DNA of 64,000 bases. Source: Sarcina sp034439435 (lineage in GTDB: Bacteria; Bacillota; Clostridia; Clostridiales; Clostridiaceae). The DNA lies in the NCBI RefSeq assembly GCF_034439435.1, contig NZ_JAPCKJ010000004.1, positions 124,001 through 188,000 on the forward strand. Reading direction: 5' to 3'. Each line of letters begins with the position of its first letter. Within the stretch, counting starts at the first letter, position 1. Of the stretch, positions 56,025 through 64,000 are shown piece by piece. A program made the position numbers and the translations under genes. The notes under the pieces are model-generated. The model made no database searches, was not told the DNA's origin, and saw only the letters and a program-made list of their open reading frames with translations.

Positions 56025-58259
56025 TTAGTTCTTCTTGAAGTTTATTATAGATTTGAATAAATCTCCATCTACTTCTATATTGAATCTTCCTCCTTGAAGT
56101 TCAACGAAGCTCTTAACTATTGCAAGCCCTAATCCTGAACCCTCTGTGTTACGAGATTTATCTCCTCTTACAAATCTATCTGAAATTTCATTAACATTGA
56201 ATGTTATTTCTTCTGCAGATATATTTTTAATAGTAATTTCTACATCTGATTCTCTATCTTGAAGTTCTACATATACTCTTGAATTTGGAAGAGCATATTT
56301 AACCACATTTACTATTAAGTTTTCAAAGACTCTGTAAGTTCTTTGACTATCTAAAGGTAAAATCACCTTATTGTCTGGCATTGAAAGCCTAACATCTAAT
56401 CCAGCTTCACTTATTTTGTCATCTAATTCTATGATAGCTTGCTTCATAAGGTATGAAATATCTACATTCATTATATTTAAGCTAACATTTCCACTAGTAG
56501 CCTTACTAACTTCAAATAAATCTTCTATTAAATATTTTAATCTTTGAGATTTCTTATCTAGAGTATCTAGATAATCCTTTCTCTTTTCTTCATCCTCTTC
56601 TCCTTTTAAAAGATCAACGTAAGCAATTATTGATGTTAATGGAGTTTTTAAGTCATGAGAAACATTTGATATAAGCTCTGTTTTCATTCTTTGACTCTTA
56701 ACCTCCTCTTCAACTGCTGCTTTGAATCCCTTTTGAATATTATTTAATTCATCTCTCATTGGATTAAAGAAACCACAATCTTCATCAGTCTTAGAATCTA
56801 AGTTTCCACTTGCTATTTCCTTAGTTTTTTCTAAAAGCTTATTGTAGTCATCTTTCCACTTATTAACGTACTTTCTACCAAAGTATAATAAAGCTGCTGA
56901 ATATAAAATTACTCCAAATATGCCAAAGAACCAAACTAAGCAAAGTAATGATACTAAGATAAAGTTAATTCCTATAAGTATTACAAGTACTTTATCACTT
57001 TTCTTATTTAAATCTATTCCTTTAATATATCTTGATATTTTTCTTATACCTGCAAATATAACTTCTTTAAATCTATATATTAATACCTGTTCTCTTAAAT
57101 ATTTTTTGAATCCCATATTAAAAATATTCTTAATATAAGTTATTCCAAAGAATATTCCTCCATATATAAATATCCAGAAAAGTATATTTAAAATATATGC
57201 AATACTATCTAAATACCATATATCTGCACTCTTTAGAACATTTAAAAGATCACCATTTAGGGTTTGAGCTATTATTAAGGATCCACTTTCCACAATTATA
57301 GGAATAGCACAGGAAGCTATAATTAAAAATAACTCTAAAGGCATTTTTAAAAGCTTATTGAACCATAATATATCCTTTGAATATTTAAATGGTATTATTA
57401 AAGCTAATAATGCAGAAATTATAACTCCTACTAAAACGAATATGCTACTTGCATCCCTAATTGCATAGTCGTCTCTATTAAGTTCATTATAGTATAGCTC
57501 ATCTCCAACTTCTAAAGTATTTGGGACTGCATACACAAAGGTCATATTTTCTATTGGTTTAGCATCATACTCATTGTTTAAATGCATGTAATCTTCATAA
57601 TAACCATTATTTGAGATTAGTGATTGCTTAACTCTATATTCATCCTCACCATAAATATCACCTATAGTAAGCTTTCCTCTATCATCATATTTTAAAGTTA
57701 CAGAGAATCTATATTTACTGCTTACATCTGAATTTCCCATAGGATAATTCTTAGCAAGTCCTTCTAATACCCATGGATTTTTTTCATTGGTATAAACTAA
57801 ATCTCCATTTTCATCTAAAGCATAAACTTTTAAGTTCACTAGATTATTTAAATCTAAAATCATTCTTTTAACCGATTCATTTAACTCTACTATATCTTCC
57901 TTTTTAGCTTCATCATAACGACTATTTTCTTTATTTATATTCTCTCTTTTTAAAGTAAAGAAACTCTCTCCTGGGACTAATTCCTCTCCTGCATCATTTG
58001 CCTTTTTCTCTAAAGAATCATAATAAATAGCATAATTAGTGTTCTTTATTTCTCGTTTTAAATTTCCATTATTAAACAAACTATAATTACTATCATCATA
58101 TGCTTTTGAATTCTTTTCTATTATAGGGTAAGATAAGCACATTCCCACAGATAATATTCCTAATAAAGTTACTATTATTAAGGTAATAATCCAATTTGTT
58201 TTTCCATCTGTTTTAATTATTTTATTTTCTAAATTACTGCTTTTCGATTTTATAGCCAA
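56025..58259 (-). CDS. Large sensor histidine kinase with multiple membrane helices
   Basis: This 744-residue kinase has one helix at about 23-45, an extracytoplasmic domain of about 220 residues (46-265), then four further helices or pairs (about 268-288, 302-328, 348-376, 420-458), an unusual membrane module for this class. A cytoplasmic coil follows (KWKDDYNKLLEKTKEIASGNLDSKT), then HisKA LISNVSHDLKTPLTSIIAYVDLL and HATPase boxes FENLIVNVVKYA, FVRGDKSRNTEGSGLGLAIVKSF. It overlaps the response regulator by 26 bases. The large external domain and membrane part suggest it senses an extracellular or envelope signal. A paralogous pair is at 53086-54908. Confidence 0.92.
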   Translation of the reverse strand: MAIKSKSSNLENKIIKTDGKTNWIITLIIVTLLGILSVGMCLSYPIIEKNSKAYDDSNYSLFNNGNLKREIKNTNYAIYYDSLEKKANDAGEELVPGESFFTLKRENINKENSRYDEAKKEDIVELNESVKRMILDLNNLVNLKVYALDENGDLVYTNEKNPWVLEGLAKNYPMGNSDVSSKYRFSVTLKYDDRGKLTIGDIYGEDEYRVKQSLISNNGYYEDYMHLNNEYDAKPIENMTFVYAVPNTLEVGDELYYNELNRDDYAIRDASSIFVLVGVIISALLALIIPFKYSKDILWFNKLLKMPLELFLIIASCAIPIIVESGSLIIAQTLNGDLLNVLKSADIWYLDSIAYILNILFWIFIYGGIFFGITYIKNIFNMGFKKYLREQVLIYRFKEVIFAGIRKISRYIKGIDLNKKSDKVLVILIGINFILVSLLCLVWFFGIFGVILYSAALLYFGRKYVNKWKDDYNKLLEKTKEIASGNLDSKTDEDCGFFNPMRDELNNIQKGFKAAVEEEVKSQRMKTELISNVSHDLKTPLTSIIAYVDLLKGEEDEEKRKDYLDTLDKKSQRLKYLIEDLFEVSKATSGNVSLNIMNVDISYLMKQAIIELDDKISEAGLDVRLSMPDNKVILPLDSQRTYRVFENLIVNVVKYALPNSRVYVELQDRESDVEITIKNISAEEITFNVNEISDRFVRGDKSRNTEGSGLGLAIVKSFVELQGGRFNIEVDGDLFKSIINFKKN

Positions 58260-58938
58260 CGCCCCACACCACCTTCAAATATTTTGGATTCTTTGGATCT
58301 ATCTCTATTTTTTCTCTTATATTTCTTACATGGACCATTACAGTATCAGTGTTTACTGCATTTTCATTCCATACTCTTTCATAAATCTCTTCAGCTGAGA
58401 AAACTCTTCCTGGACTTCTCATAAGTAGGTGAAGTATTTTAAATTCTATTGGAGTTACTTTTATTGATTCTCCATCTAAAGTTACTTCTTTTCTATCTAC
58501 ATTTATTTCTAATCCACCAATAGCATAAGCATTTGATTTTTTCTCATCTTTCTTCATCATATTTAAATATTTTGAATATCTTCTTAGTTGAGAATTAACT
58601 CTTGCAAGAAGCTCTAAAGGATTGAAAGGTTTTGTTACATAATCATCTGCACCAATATTTAATCCCAAAATTTTATCCATGTCCTCTGATTTTGCTGATA
58701 ACATTATTACAGGGAAATCATATTCCTCTCTGATCTTCATTACCATTGTTGCTCCATCCATCTTAGGCATCATTATATCCGCTATAGCTAAATGAATATC
58801 CTCTCTTTCAACTATTTCTAATCCTTCTAAACCATTGCTTCCTTTAAACACATTGTATCCTTGGTTTCTTAAATATATCTCAATAGCATCTGCTATTTCC
58901 TTTTCATCTTCAACAACTAAAATATTAAACTTATTCAT
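58234..58938 (-). CDS. OmpR-family response regulator
   Basis: Receiver domain with FNILVVEDEKEIA, LAIADIMMPKMDG (phospho-Asp), MLSAKSEDMDKI and ADDYVTKPFNPLELLARV, then a winged-helix domain with KVTPIEFKILHLLMRSPGRVFSAEEIYERVW and VMVHVRNIREKIEIDPKNPKYLKVVWGVGYKIE. I use the ATG at 58936-58938 (MNKFNIL); an ATG seven codons earlier (58959) has GGAAGGAAG inside the reading frame. Paired with the 744-residue kinase. It is very similar to the regulator at 54225-54908, so the two systems are paralogous and cross-talk is possible. Confidence 0.94.
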   Translation of the reverse strand: MNKFNILVVEDEKEIADAIEIYLRNQGYNVFKGSNGLEGLEIVEREDIHLAIADIMMPKMDGATMVMKIREEYDFPVIMLSAKSEDMDKILGLNIGADDYVTKPFNPLELLARVNSQLRRYSKYLNMMKKDEKKSNAYAIGGLEINVDRKEVTLDGESIKVTPIEFKILHLLMRSPGRVFSAEEIYERVWNENAVNTDTVMVHVRNIREKIEIDPKNPKYLKVVWGVGYKIEKQ

Positions 58939-59187
58939 TTTATTTCTACTTCCTTCCATACTATTAATTGAAATTTCTTAGAACCCTATTGTTAACTCAA
59001 AAAAATTAACAGTAGTTTAAATTACAAAGTATTAACTTTAAGCTCAATCTTAGGTGAACATTTATTTTTAACTCTCCTCTTAGACCTAGCTTAATTTTGA
59101 ATTACTCTTAAACTCCCATTAACTTCATAATCTTTTGTTAATCCCAATTATTTCAATATAATAATATCATAGAAAGCTTTTTTATTG

Positions 59188-59823
59188 TTAAGAACATAGT
59201 CTCTCTTTGACTATTTCCTTATATTCTTTAAAATTTGTTAACACATCATTATCTATATTTCCAAAAACATCTGCTGAAAACTGTATCTTAGTAAAAGGAA
59301 GTGGTATTCCATAGTTATCCCATCTGTTTTTCAATTTTAATTTTCTTGAGTGTTCAACCTTTATTCCTACAAAAGGCTTCTTAGAGTCTTTCGCTAGGGA
59401 AAAAGCTATTTTCTTAGGTTCATGTAATGGACCTACTGGCCCATCTAAAGCCAATACCACAACTGATTCTGCTCTGCTCTTTTCTCTTAATTCCTTAAGA
59501 AAATTCTTCATTTTAACACCATCTGGCATTCTTAATGCATGAGCTCCATATGAGTTCAACATGTATTCTATATACTCTCCCCTAGAATCTGCTGTAACAA
59601 CTACATTTACATCTAACTCCTGATTTTTTTTGACCTTATAATACCGGTTTAACTTCTTTAGTAGGAGATTCATGGAATAACTATCACCATGCCAAAAACC
59701 TAAAATACAATTATCCATGATTTCATCATCTATCTCATAAAAATTCTCAAAGCTTACTGTACTTGTTTTTAAAACAAAATCCAAGTAAACCTTATAAGCC
59801 CTTTTTACAACTGCCTTCACCAA
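59188..59823 (-). CDS. DUF374-family lysophospholipid acyltransferase-like protein
   Basis: This 211-residue protein has the DUF374 motifs in order: ILGFWHGDSYSMNLLL (the HG near residue 45), VVVTADSRGEYIEYMLNSYGA, and VLALDGPVGPLHEPKKIAFSLAKDSKKPFVGI. The family is distantly related to PlsC/LpxL acyltransferases and is thought to act in lipid metabolism at the membrane. It lies alone, with the RR/HK pair downstream and the GT4 upstream; all are on the minus strand, so a shared role in lipid or envelope remodelling with the GT4 and DedA proteins is plausible. Confidence 0.82.
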   Translation of the reverse strand: MVKAVVKRAYKVYLDFVLKTSTVSFENFYEIDDEIMDNCILGFWHGDSYSMNLLLKKLNRYYKVKKNQELDVNVVVTADSRGEYIEYMLNSYGAHALRMPDGVKMKNFLKELREKSRAESVVVLALDGPVGPLHEPKKIAFSLAKDSKKPFVGIKVEHSRKLKLKNRWDNYGIPLPFTKIQFSADVFGNIDNDVLTNFKEYKEIVKERLCS

Positions 59824-60055
59824 TTACACCTACCCCTCACTATATTTTAAAGTTTATTTATTTTTCGCTAGACCTTCAGACCTAGCTTAATTTCGCAAAG
59901 TATTACTATCATCTACTCCAGAATAATGCAATACTAACTGCTCATTAAGATGATCTTACAGTTCTATCTAAAAATAAATACTCTAATAAAATAAATTCTT
60001 TTTTAACTTAGATTACATAATCCTAAAATAACCAATTGAAATTTTGGACTTTCAC

Positions 60056-61381
60056 TTAAGCTTTTAGATTAACCTTTTTTAAAATTGTTGATAAGCTCAT
60101 ATAATTTCTAAAAGTATCTCTGTAGCCTGAATATGCTTTTTTCTTATACACTAAAAAGCTATACGTTTCTTCAACCTCTTTTGCTATATTTGAAGCCATG
60201 TATTTTAAGGCCGTATCATAAGCACCCTGTTTTAATACTTTAAATAACTCCTTGTTTTCTAATATTTCTTTTATTTTTAGGCTCCATTCTGAAGTGTACT
60301 CTTCAGTCATAAAGCCATTTTCTTTATTTTTAACAACTTCTACAACTCCACTTGCCTTTAATGCTACCACTGGAACTCTTGCAGCCATTGCTTCTAGGAG
60401 AACTATACCTTGAGTTTCAGACTTTGAGGAAAATAGAAATAGATCAGAAGCTCTATAATAATTAGTTATTACCTTGTTGTCTATGCTGTTTAAGAACACT
60501 ACGTTATCCTGTAATCCTAATTCATTTATATTTTCTTCAAGTTCTCTCTTATAAGGACCTTTCCCTATAATCATTATTCTGAAGTTATCACCTACCTTTT
60601 CTTTTAGTTCATTTAATCCTTTAATCATAAAGTCTAAATTTTTCTCTTTAGTTAATCTTGATACTGTACAAAATAAATATTTTTTATCTCCTTTATACTT
60701 TTCTCTAATGTCTTTAACTTCTTTATTACTCTCCTCATCCTCTTTAAAATAAGATTCATCTAACCCTGTAGGCATAATCTTTATATTTGATTTCACTCCA
60801 GTTTCTTCTAAATAATCTTTTATTAAAGCAGTAGGTGAGAATATTAAATCACAGCTATTAGAAAATAATTTTATATATCCTGGTACAAACTTTTCTTTAG
60901 TGTATTTTAATAGTTTCTCTTCAGCTTTTCTTAAAGGATTTATTGAATTATCTTTTTGATGTTTTTCTAAGATTTCATATGCCTTTATATTGTGTAAATA
61001 CTGTTCATACCTAGTATGGTATGTGAAGATTAAAGGTACATTATATTTTTTACTTAAGTATTGAGCCGTATTTCCTACTAACATTGGATGATGAACATGT
61101 ATAACATCTATATTTAACTTCCTAAAATACTTTTCTATGTCTAAATCAAACATATTGGGAATAACTATTTCCCCCTTTAATTTTTTGTTTTTTAAGGATT
61201 TATATCTTATTACATTTTCTTCTTCATCACTATTTATTTCGTATAAAGTTTCATCATAACTTGGTGCAAAAATATAAACTTCATGTCCAAGGTTTCTTAA
61301 TTCTTTAGATAATCTTTCTATAGATATTGGCACCCCGCCTACAAAAGGTTTATAGTTGTTAGTAAACATTGCTATTCTCAT
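60056..61381 (-). CDS. Glycosyltransferase family 4, glycolipid type
   Basis: This 441-residue GT-B enzyme starts RIAMFTNNYKPFVGGVPISIERLSKELRNLGHEVYIFAPSY, followed by IDVIHVHHPMLVGNTAQYLS, TYHTRYEQYLH, PTGLDESYF, FCTVSRLTKEKNLDFMI, IMIIGKGPYKREL and LFLFSSKSETQGIVLLEAMAARVPVVAL. This layout is that of diacylglycerol glucosyltransferases and related PimB-like enzymes, which make membrane glycolipids such as the lipoteichoic acid anchor. It differs from the capsule GT4s above in the acceptor half and gene context, lying by a DedA protein and a lipid acyltransferase-like gene. Cytoplasmic, membrane-bound. Donor likely UDP-glucose or similar, by family. Confidence 0.87.
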   Translation of the reverse strand: MRIAMFTNNYKPFVGGVPISIERLSKELRNLGHEVYIFAPSYDETLYEINSDEEENVIRYKSLKNKKLKGEIVIPNMFDLDIEKYFRKLNIDVIHVHHPMLVGNTAQYLSKKYNVPLIFTYHTRYEQYLHNIKAYEILEKHQKDNSINPLRKAEEKLLKYTKEKFVPGYIKLFSNSCDLIFSPTALIKDYLEETGVKSNIKIMPTGLDESYFKEDEESNKEVKDIREKYKGDKKYLFCTVSRLTKEKNLDFMIKGLNELKEKVGDNFRIMIIGKGPYKRELEENINELGLQDNVVFLNSIDNKVITNYYRASDLFLFSSKSETQGIVLLEAMAARVPVVALKASGVVEVVKNKENGFMTEEYTSEWSLKIKEILENKELFKVLKQGAYDTALKYMASNIAKEVEETYSFLVYKKKAYSGYRDTFRNYMSLSTILKKVNLKA

Positions 61382-61456
61382 TTTTAATCTCCTTTCCCCA
61401 AACTCTTTTTATATTTCTAAATCTCTATCTAAATTCTCTTTTATAACTTAAACCTC

Positions 61457-61966
61457 TTATCCAAAGAACTGTAGAATCTTTTCTCCAAAGAAATATCCAG
61501 ATGATATTAAAGCTGTATTCCATATTAAAATTCCTAAGGCTGAATAAGCACTATATTTTATAAAGTTTAATCTTAAAACTCCTGCTGGTATTGCTATTAC
61601 TGTTCTAGCCATTGGAATAAGCTTACTTATTAAAATTCCTGCATAACCTTTTTCTCTTAAATACTCTATCTTTTTATTTATGAAATCTTCATGACTTGGA
61701 AATTTATTTAAATATTTTCTAAGGATGATATCACCCCCAAACCTTCCTATACAGTAAAGTATCCAACTTCCCAAAAGCCCTGCTATTACTGATACCAAAA
61801 GTGCCACAAAGAAATTCATATCACTTCTTGAGATTACTACCCCAGCAGCTGGCATTATTATTCCTGCTGGAAAACCTGGTAAATTCATATATTCCAAAAG
61901 AATAATAACAAATAAAAATACAAGTCCATATTGTGCAAAATAATTATTTATAGTTCCTAAATCCAT
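61457..61966 (-). CDS. DedA-family membrane protein
   Basis: This 169-residue DedA protein has EYMNLPGFPAGIIMPAAGVV (first re-entrant loop), GLLGSWILYCIGRFGGDIILRKYL with the conserved G-x-x-x-G and R residues, then LISKLIPMARTVIAIPAGVLRLNF (second re-entrant loop, F/RxxPxxRxxxxxxxG). DedA proteins recycle undecaprenyl phosphate or move lipids across the membrane, which fits the surrounding lipid and polysaccharide genes. The ribosome site AAGGGG precedes ATG. It probably shares a transcript with the glycolipid GT4 downstream (75-base gap). Confidence 0.92.
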   Translation of the reverse strand: MDLGTINNYFAQYGLVFLFVIILLEYMNLPGFPAGIIMPAAGVVISRSDMNFFVALLVSVIAGLLGSWILYCIGRFGGDIILRKYLNKFPSHEDFINKKIEYLREKGYAGILISKLIPMARTVIAIPAGVLRLNFIKYSAYSALGILIWNTALISSGYFFGEKILQFFG

Positions 61967-62157
61967 ACCCCTTACCCCTTCTTAATTAATTTCTATATCT
62001 AAAAAACTTCTACCAAACTAAGTTTTTCTCTTCTCATTTGCTATACTCTTATAATAAATTCCAAAAATAAAGAAACCCCTCAGATAAATCTAAAGATTTT
62101 CTAAAGAGTTTCTTAATAAATTTTTAGTACAAAAAAATTCTCCTATATTCCTAATCA

Positions 62158-62216
62158 AAAAAAGAGGCTATATCAAAAATAACTTTAAATTAAAGTTTTT
62201 ATATTCTCTTTTTTTA
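62158..62216 (-). terminator. Terminator after the large FUSC gene
   Basis: AACTTTAAATTAAAGTT is a palindrome (62181-62197) inside a wider AAAAAGAG...TTCTCTTTTTTT pairing, followed by T-rich sequence on the minus strand (GGCTCTTTTTTTGATT). It lies 15 bases after the stop at 62229. Confidence 0.6.
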
Positions 62217-62228
62217 TTTGTTATCTTA

Positions 62229-64000
62229 TTAATTATTTTCTTTGCATTCTTTCTCTATTTTATTAATAAAGTTATTTAAAAAAGTCTTATCAATAACTAA
62301 ACCAGATGAGGAAACTTGCCATTTTGAATAGTGAGCTAATAATATAAATAATCTCATTCTTCTTATGATGTCACTTTGTTTCCTTACAAATTGATTAAAT
62401 GAATCACTATTTTCAAACTTCTCATTACCTATTAATTTTGATTCTAAGAAGCTACAGTTTAACATTAATCTAAATACATTTTCATTATTAAACCCATTTT
62501 CTATTGCATTTCTTAATTCTTCAATAAGATTATTAGTTAATTCCACATATCTATCTTTTAAATCATGAATAATATTGGATTTGCTATATGGAAAAAAGTA
62601 TTTATTTGCTATTAATGCAATTATTGCTCCTATGAAAACATATATAAATCTATGAAAAGCAGGTATCAATACTTGTCCATGGCCTTCTAAACTTAATATT
62701 AATAAAGCCATGCATATAACCTTTTTATCATAATCAGTAAACATATAATAACAAAATAAAAGAATTAGCATTAACAATTGCATAGGAATAGCTTTAGGAA
62801 TAAATGTATATATAATCAAATACATTGAAACCCCTAATACAGTTCCTTTAAATCTATGCTTTGCTTTTGTTACAGTATCCTCTTTAAAAGGTTGAAGAAG
62901 TACAAAAACCGTAGTAACCATCCATTTTCCCTGTGGAAGTTTTAAAATTTCTAGAATGAAAATTGCTATAGATACTGTTAGAGCTACTTTAAATGAATAA
63001 GATACTCCTAAGCTTCTTAATCCCCAATTGCTTTTATTTCTAATTAATGCTTTAAAATTCCTTTTGCTTTCATATATGCTCTTTAATTCATCTTGTTTAT
63101 ACTTATTTAAGTGATTAAACAGTATTCTTAACATTCTAATAAGTTCAATACCTTCTCTTATTTCTTTTTTATCCACTTTATAAGGACTATATTTTTCACC
63201 TAAGTTTTTAAAAATACTATTATCATCCACCAGAAAAACTTTTTTATTTAAAGCATTTTCCAGTGCTTCTAACTCACTTTTTAAGATTTCTAAATAATCT
63301 TTTTTAAAATTTTCATTTAAATTTCCTTTTCCTGTATTGTAAATTATAGTATTTATTCTTTCTAATATAAGAATAATATTAAAATAAATATTATCTTTAT
63401 TATTTGACATGAGAGCATTACTATTTCTTTCATCAAGTAAAAGCATTAATTTTCTTAACTCTTTATGTATATTGGAATTTTCTTCTTTTTTACAATTTCC
63501 ATTTAATATATTCTCTATTTCCATTTGAAGATTCTTTATAATTCCTAAAATTATATTTTTAGAACTTTTCTTAAACTTATTTTTATTAAAAATAAAGTTT
63601 ATTATTATTATGATGAAAACCCCTAATATTATTGCAATTATCCTCTTAGGTAAGTTTTCTAAGGTCGTAGGATCTTCCCACATAATTATATAAGTCATCA
63701 AGAATAGATAGGCTATACTACTCTTAAACTCTCTCATATAAATAAATAAAATACTAAATAAATTTATAGTATTAATAATAAGGCCTAAGAATGGATTTAT
63801 TGTTATAAAATATGAACTTATGGCCAAGTACACATTTAAACCTATGAATGTAGCTGTTTTGTAAACTGGATAAGCTGTTAAATCAATCCTTGTAAGTGCA
63901 TAGCTTGTCAGTCCTATCATCATTCCTATTCCACCATTTTCCAAGCCGAAAACACTTCCATAAAAAAGCATTAATACCACAGTAATAATGCCAAATAATA
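62229..64000 (-). CDS. FUSC-family membrane protein, N-terminus beyond right edge
   Basis: The frame is open to the right edge (residues read GIITVVLMLFYGSVFGLENGGIGMM from the edge inward). The first membrane half is followed by a long cytoplasmic helical part (about 150-320 from the visible start), a second FUSC core, SYSFKVALTVSIAIFILEILKLPQGKWMVTTVFVLLQPFKEDTVTKAKHRFKGTVLG, and a C-terminal cytoplasmic helical domain. It is the full-length counterpart of the 345-residue FUSC protein at 50537-51574, which it matches in both membrane halves. An exporter role is assumed from the family. Only a few N-terminal residues are missing. Confidence 0.85.
   Translation of the reverse strand, partial: LFGIITVVLMLFYGSVFGLENGGIGMMIGLTSYALTRIDLTAYPVYKTATFIGLNVYLAISSYFITINPFLGLIINTINLFSILFIYMREFKSSIAYLFLMTYIIMWEDPTTLENLPKRIIAIILGVFIIIIINFIFNKNKFKKSSKNIILGIIKNLQMEIENILNGNCKKEENSNIHKELRKLMLLLDERNSNALMSNNKDNIYFNIILILERINTIIYNTGKGNLNENFKKDYLEILKSELEALENALNKKVFLVDDNSIFKNLGEKYSPYKVDKKEIREGIELIRMLRILFNHLNKYKQDELKSIYESKRNFKALIRNKSNWGLRSLGVSYSFKVALTVSIAIFILEILKLPQGKWMVTTVFVLLQPFKEDTVTKAKHRFKGTVLGVSMYLIIYTFIPKAIPMQLLMLILLFCYYMFTDYDKKVICMALLILSLEGHGQVLIPAFHRFIYVFIGAIIALIANKYFFPYSKSNIIHDLKDRYVELTNNLIEELRNAIENGFNNENVFRLMLNCSFLESKLIGNEKFENSDSFNQFVRKQSDIIRRMRLFILLAHYSKWQVSSSGLVIDKTFLNNFINKIEKECKENN

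Overview
The window is very AT-rich, about 70 percent or more by eye, with strong AGGAGG-type ribosome sites, some TTG/GTG starts and intrinsic terminators. The gene style (dockerin-bearing glycoside hydrolase, CotSR-free two-component pairs, large capsule loci) points to a low-GC Firmicute, most likely Clostridium perfringens. The species is an inference. No tRNA, rRNA, CRISPR array or intact transposase was found. Almost everything is on the minus strand.

Layout. 1-6.9 kb: start of polysaccharide locus 1, read right to left off the left edge: chain-length regulator, tyrosine kinase, initiating sugar transferase, ManC, a WecG-type transferase, then glycosyltransferases. 7.0-14.4 kb: an accessory segment with a 963-residue protein of unknown function, a sigma-70-like factor, long palindromic repeats and, on the plus strand, a secreted beta-helix protein with an eight-cysteine module. 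14.4-45.6 kb: polysaccharide locus 2, with a second Wzz/kinase pair, a PglF/PglE/PglD/PglC-like set expected to make and transfer a bacillosamine-type sugar, about ten glycosyltransferases, a TagD plus TagB/F-like phosphoglycerol branch, an EpsG-like polymerase, a Wzx flippase, a YdjC-type deacetylase and an O-acyltransferase. Inserted in it, between the aminotransferase and the PglC-like transferase (33.3-40.9 kb), is a peptide natural-product (RiPP) cassette. 46.1-50.1 kb: a DUF202 protein and a large secreted glycosidase with a dockerin. 50.5-64 kb: FUSC-type exporters, DedA/VTT membrane proteins, two two-component systems and lipid or glycolipid enzymes.

The most interesting system is the RiPP cassette. 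Three short precursors share a near-identical leader whose WxxP...T pattern resembles that of paeninodin-type lasso peptides. They sit beside a PqqD-like recognition protein (B1), a transglutaminase-like leader peptidase (B2), an HPr-kinase-like protein, a PF14907-type nucleotidyltransferase, an unknown 137-residue protein and a convergent ABC exporter. No asparagine-synthetase-like lasso cyclase is present, and the cores are long, rich in Cys and His, and all end in Ser. This looks like lasso machinery redirected to a non-lasso, possibly C-terminally phosphorylated and metal-binding peptide family. The locus carries visible duplication history: a decayed copy of the B1 gene, repeated structured 5' leaders, a decayed terminator, and a duplicated ~320-bp promoter block.
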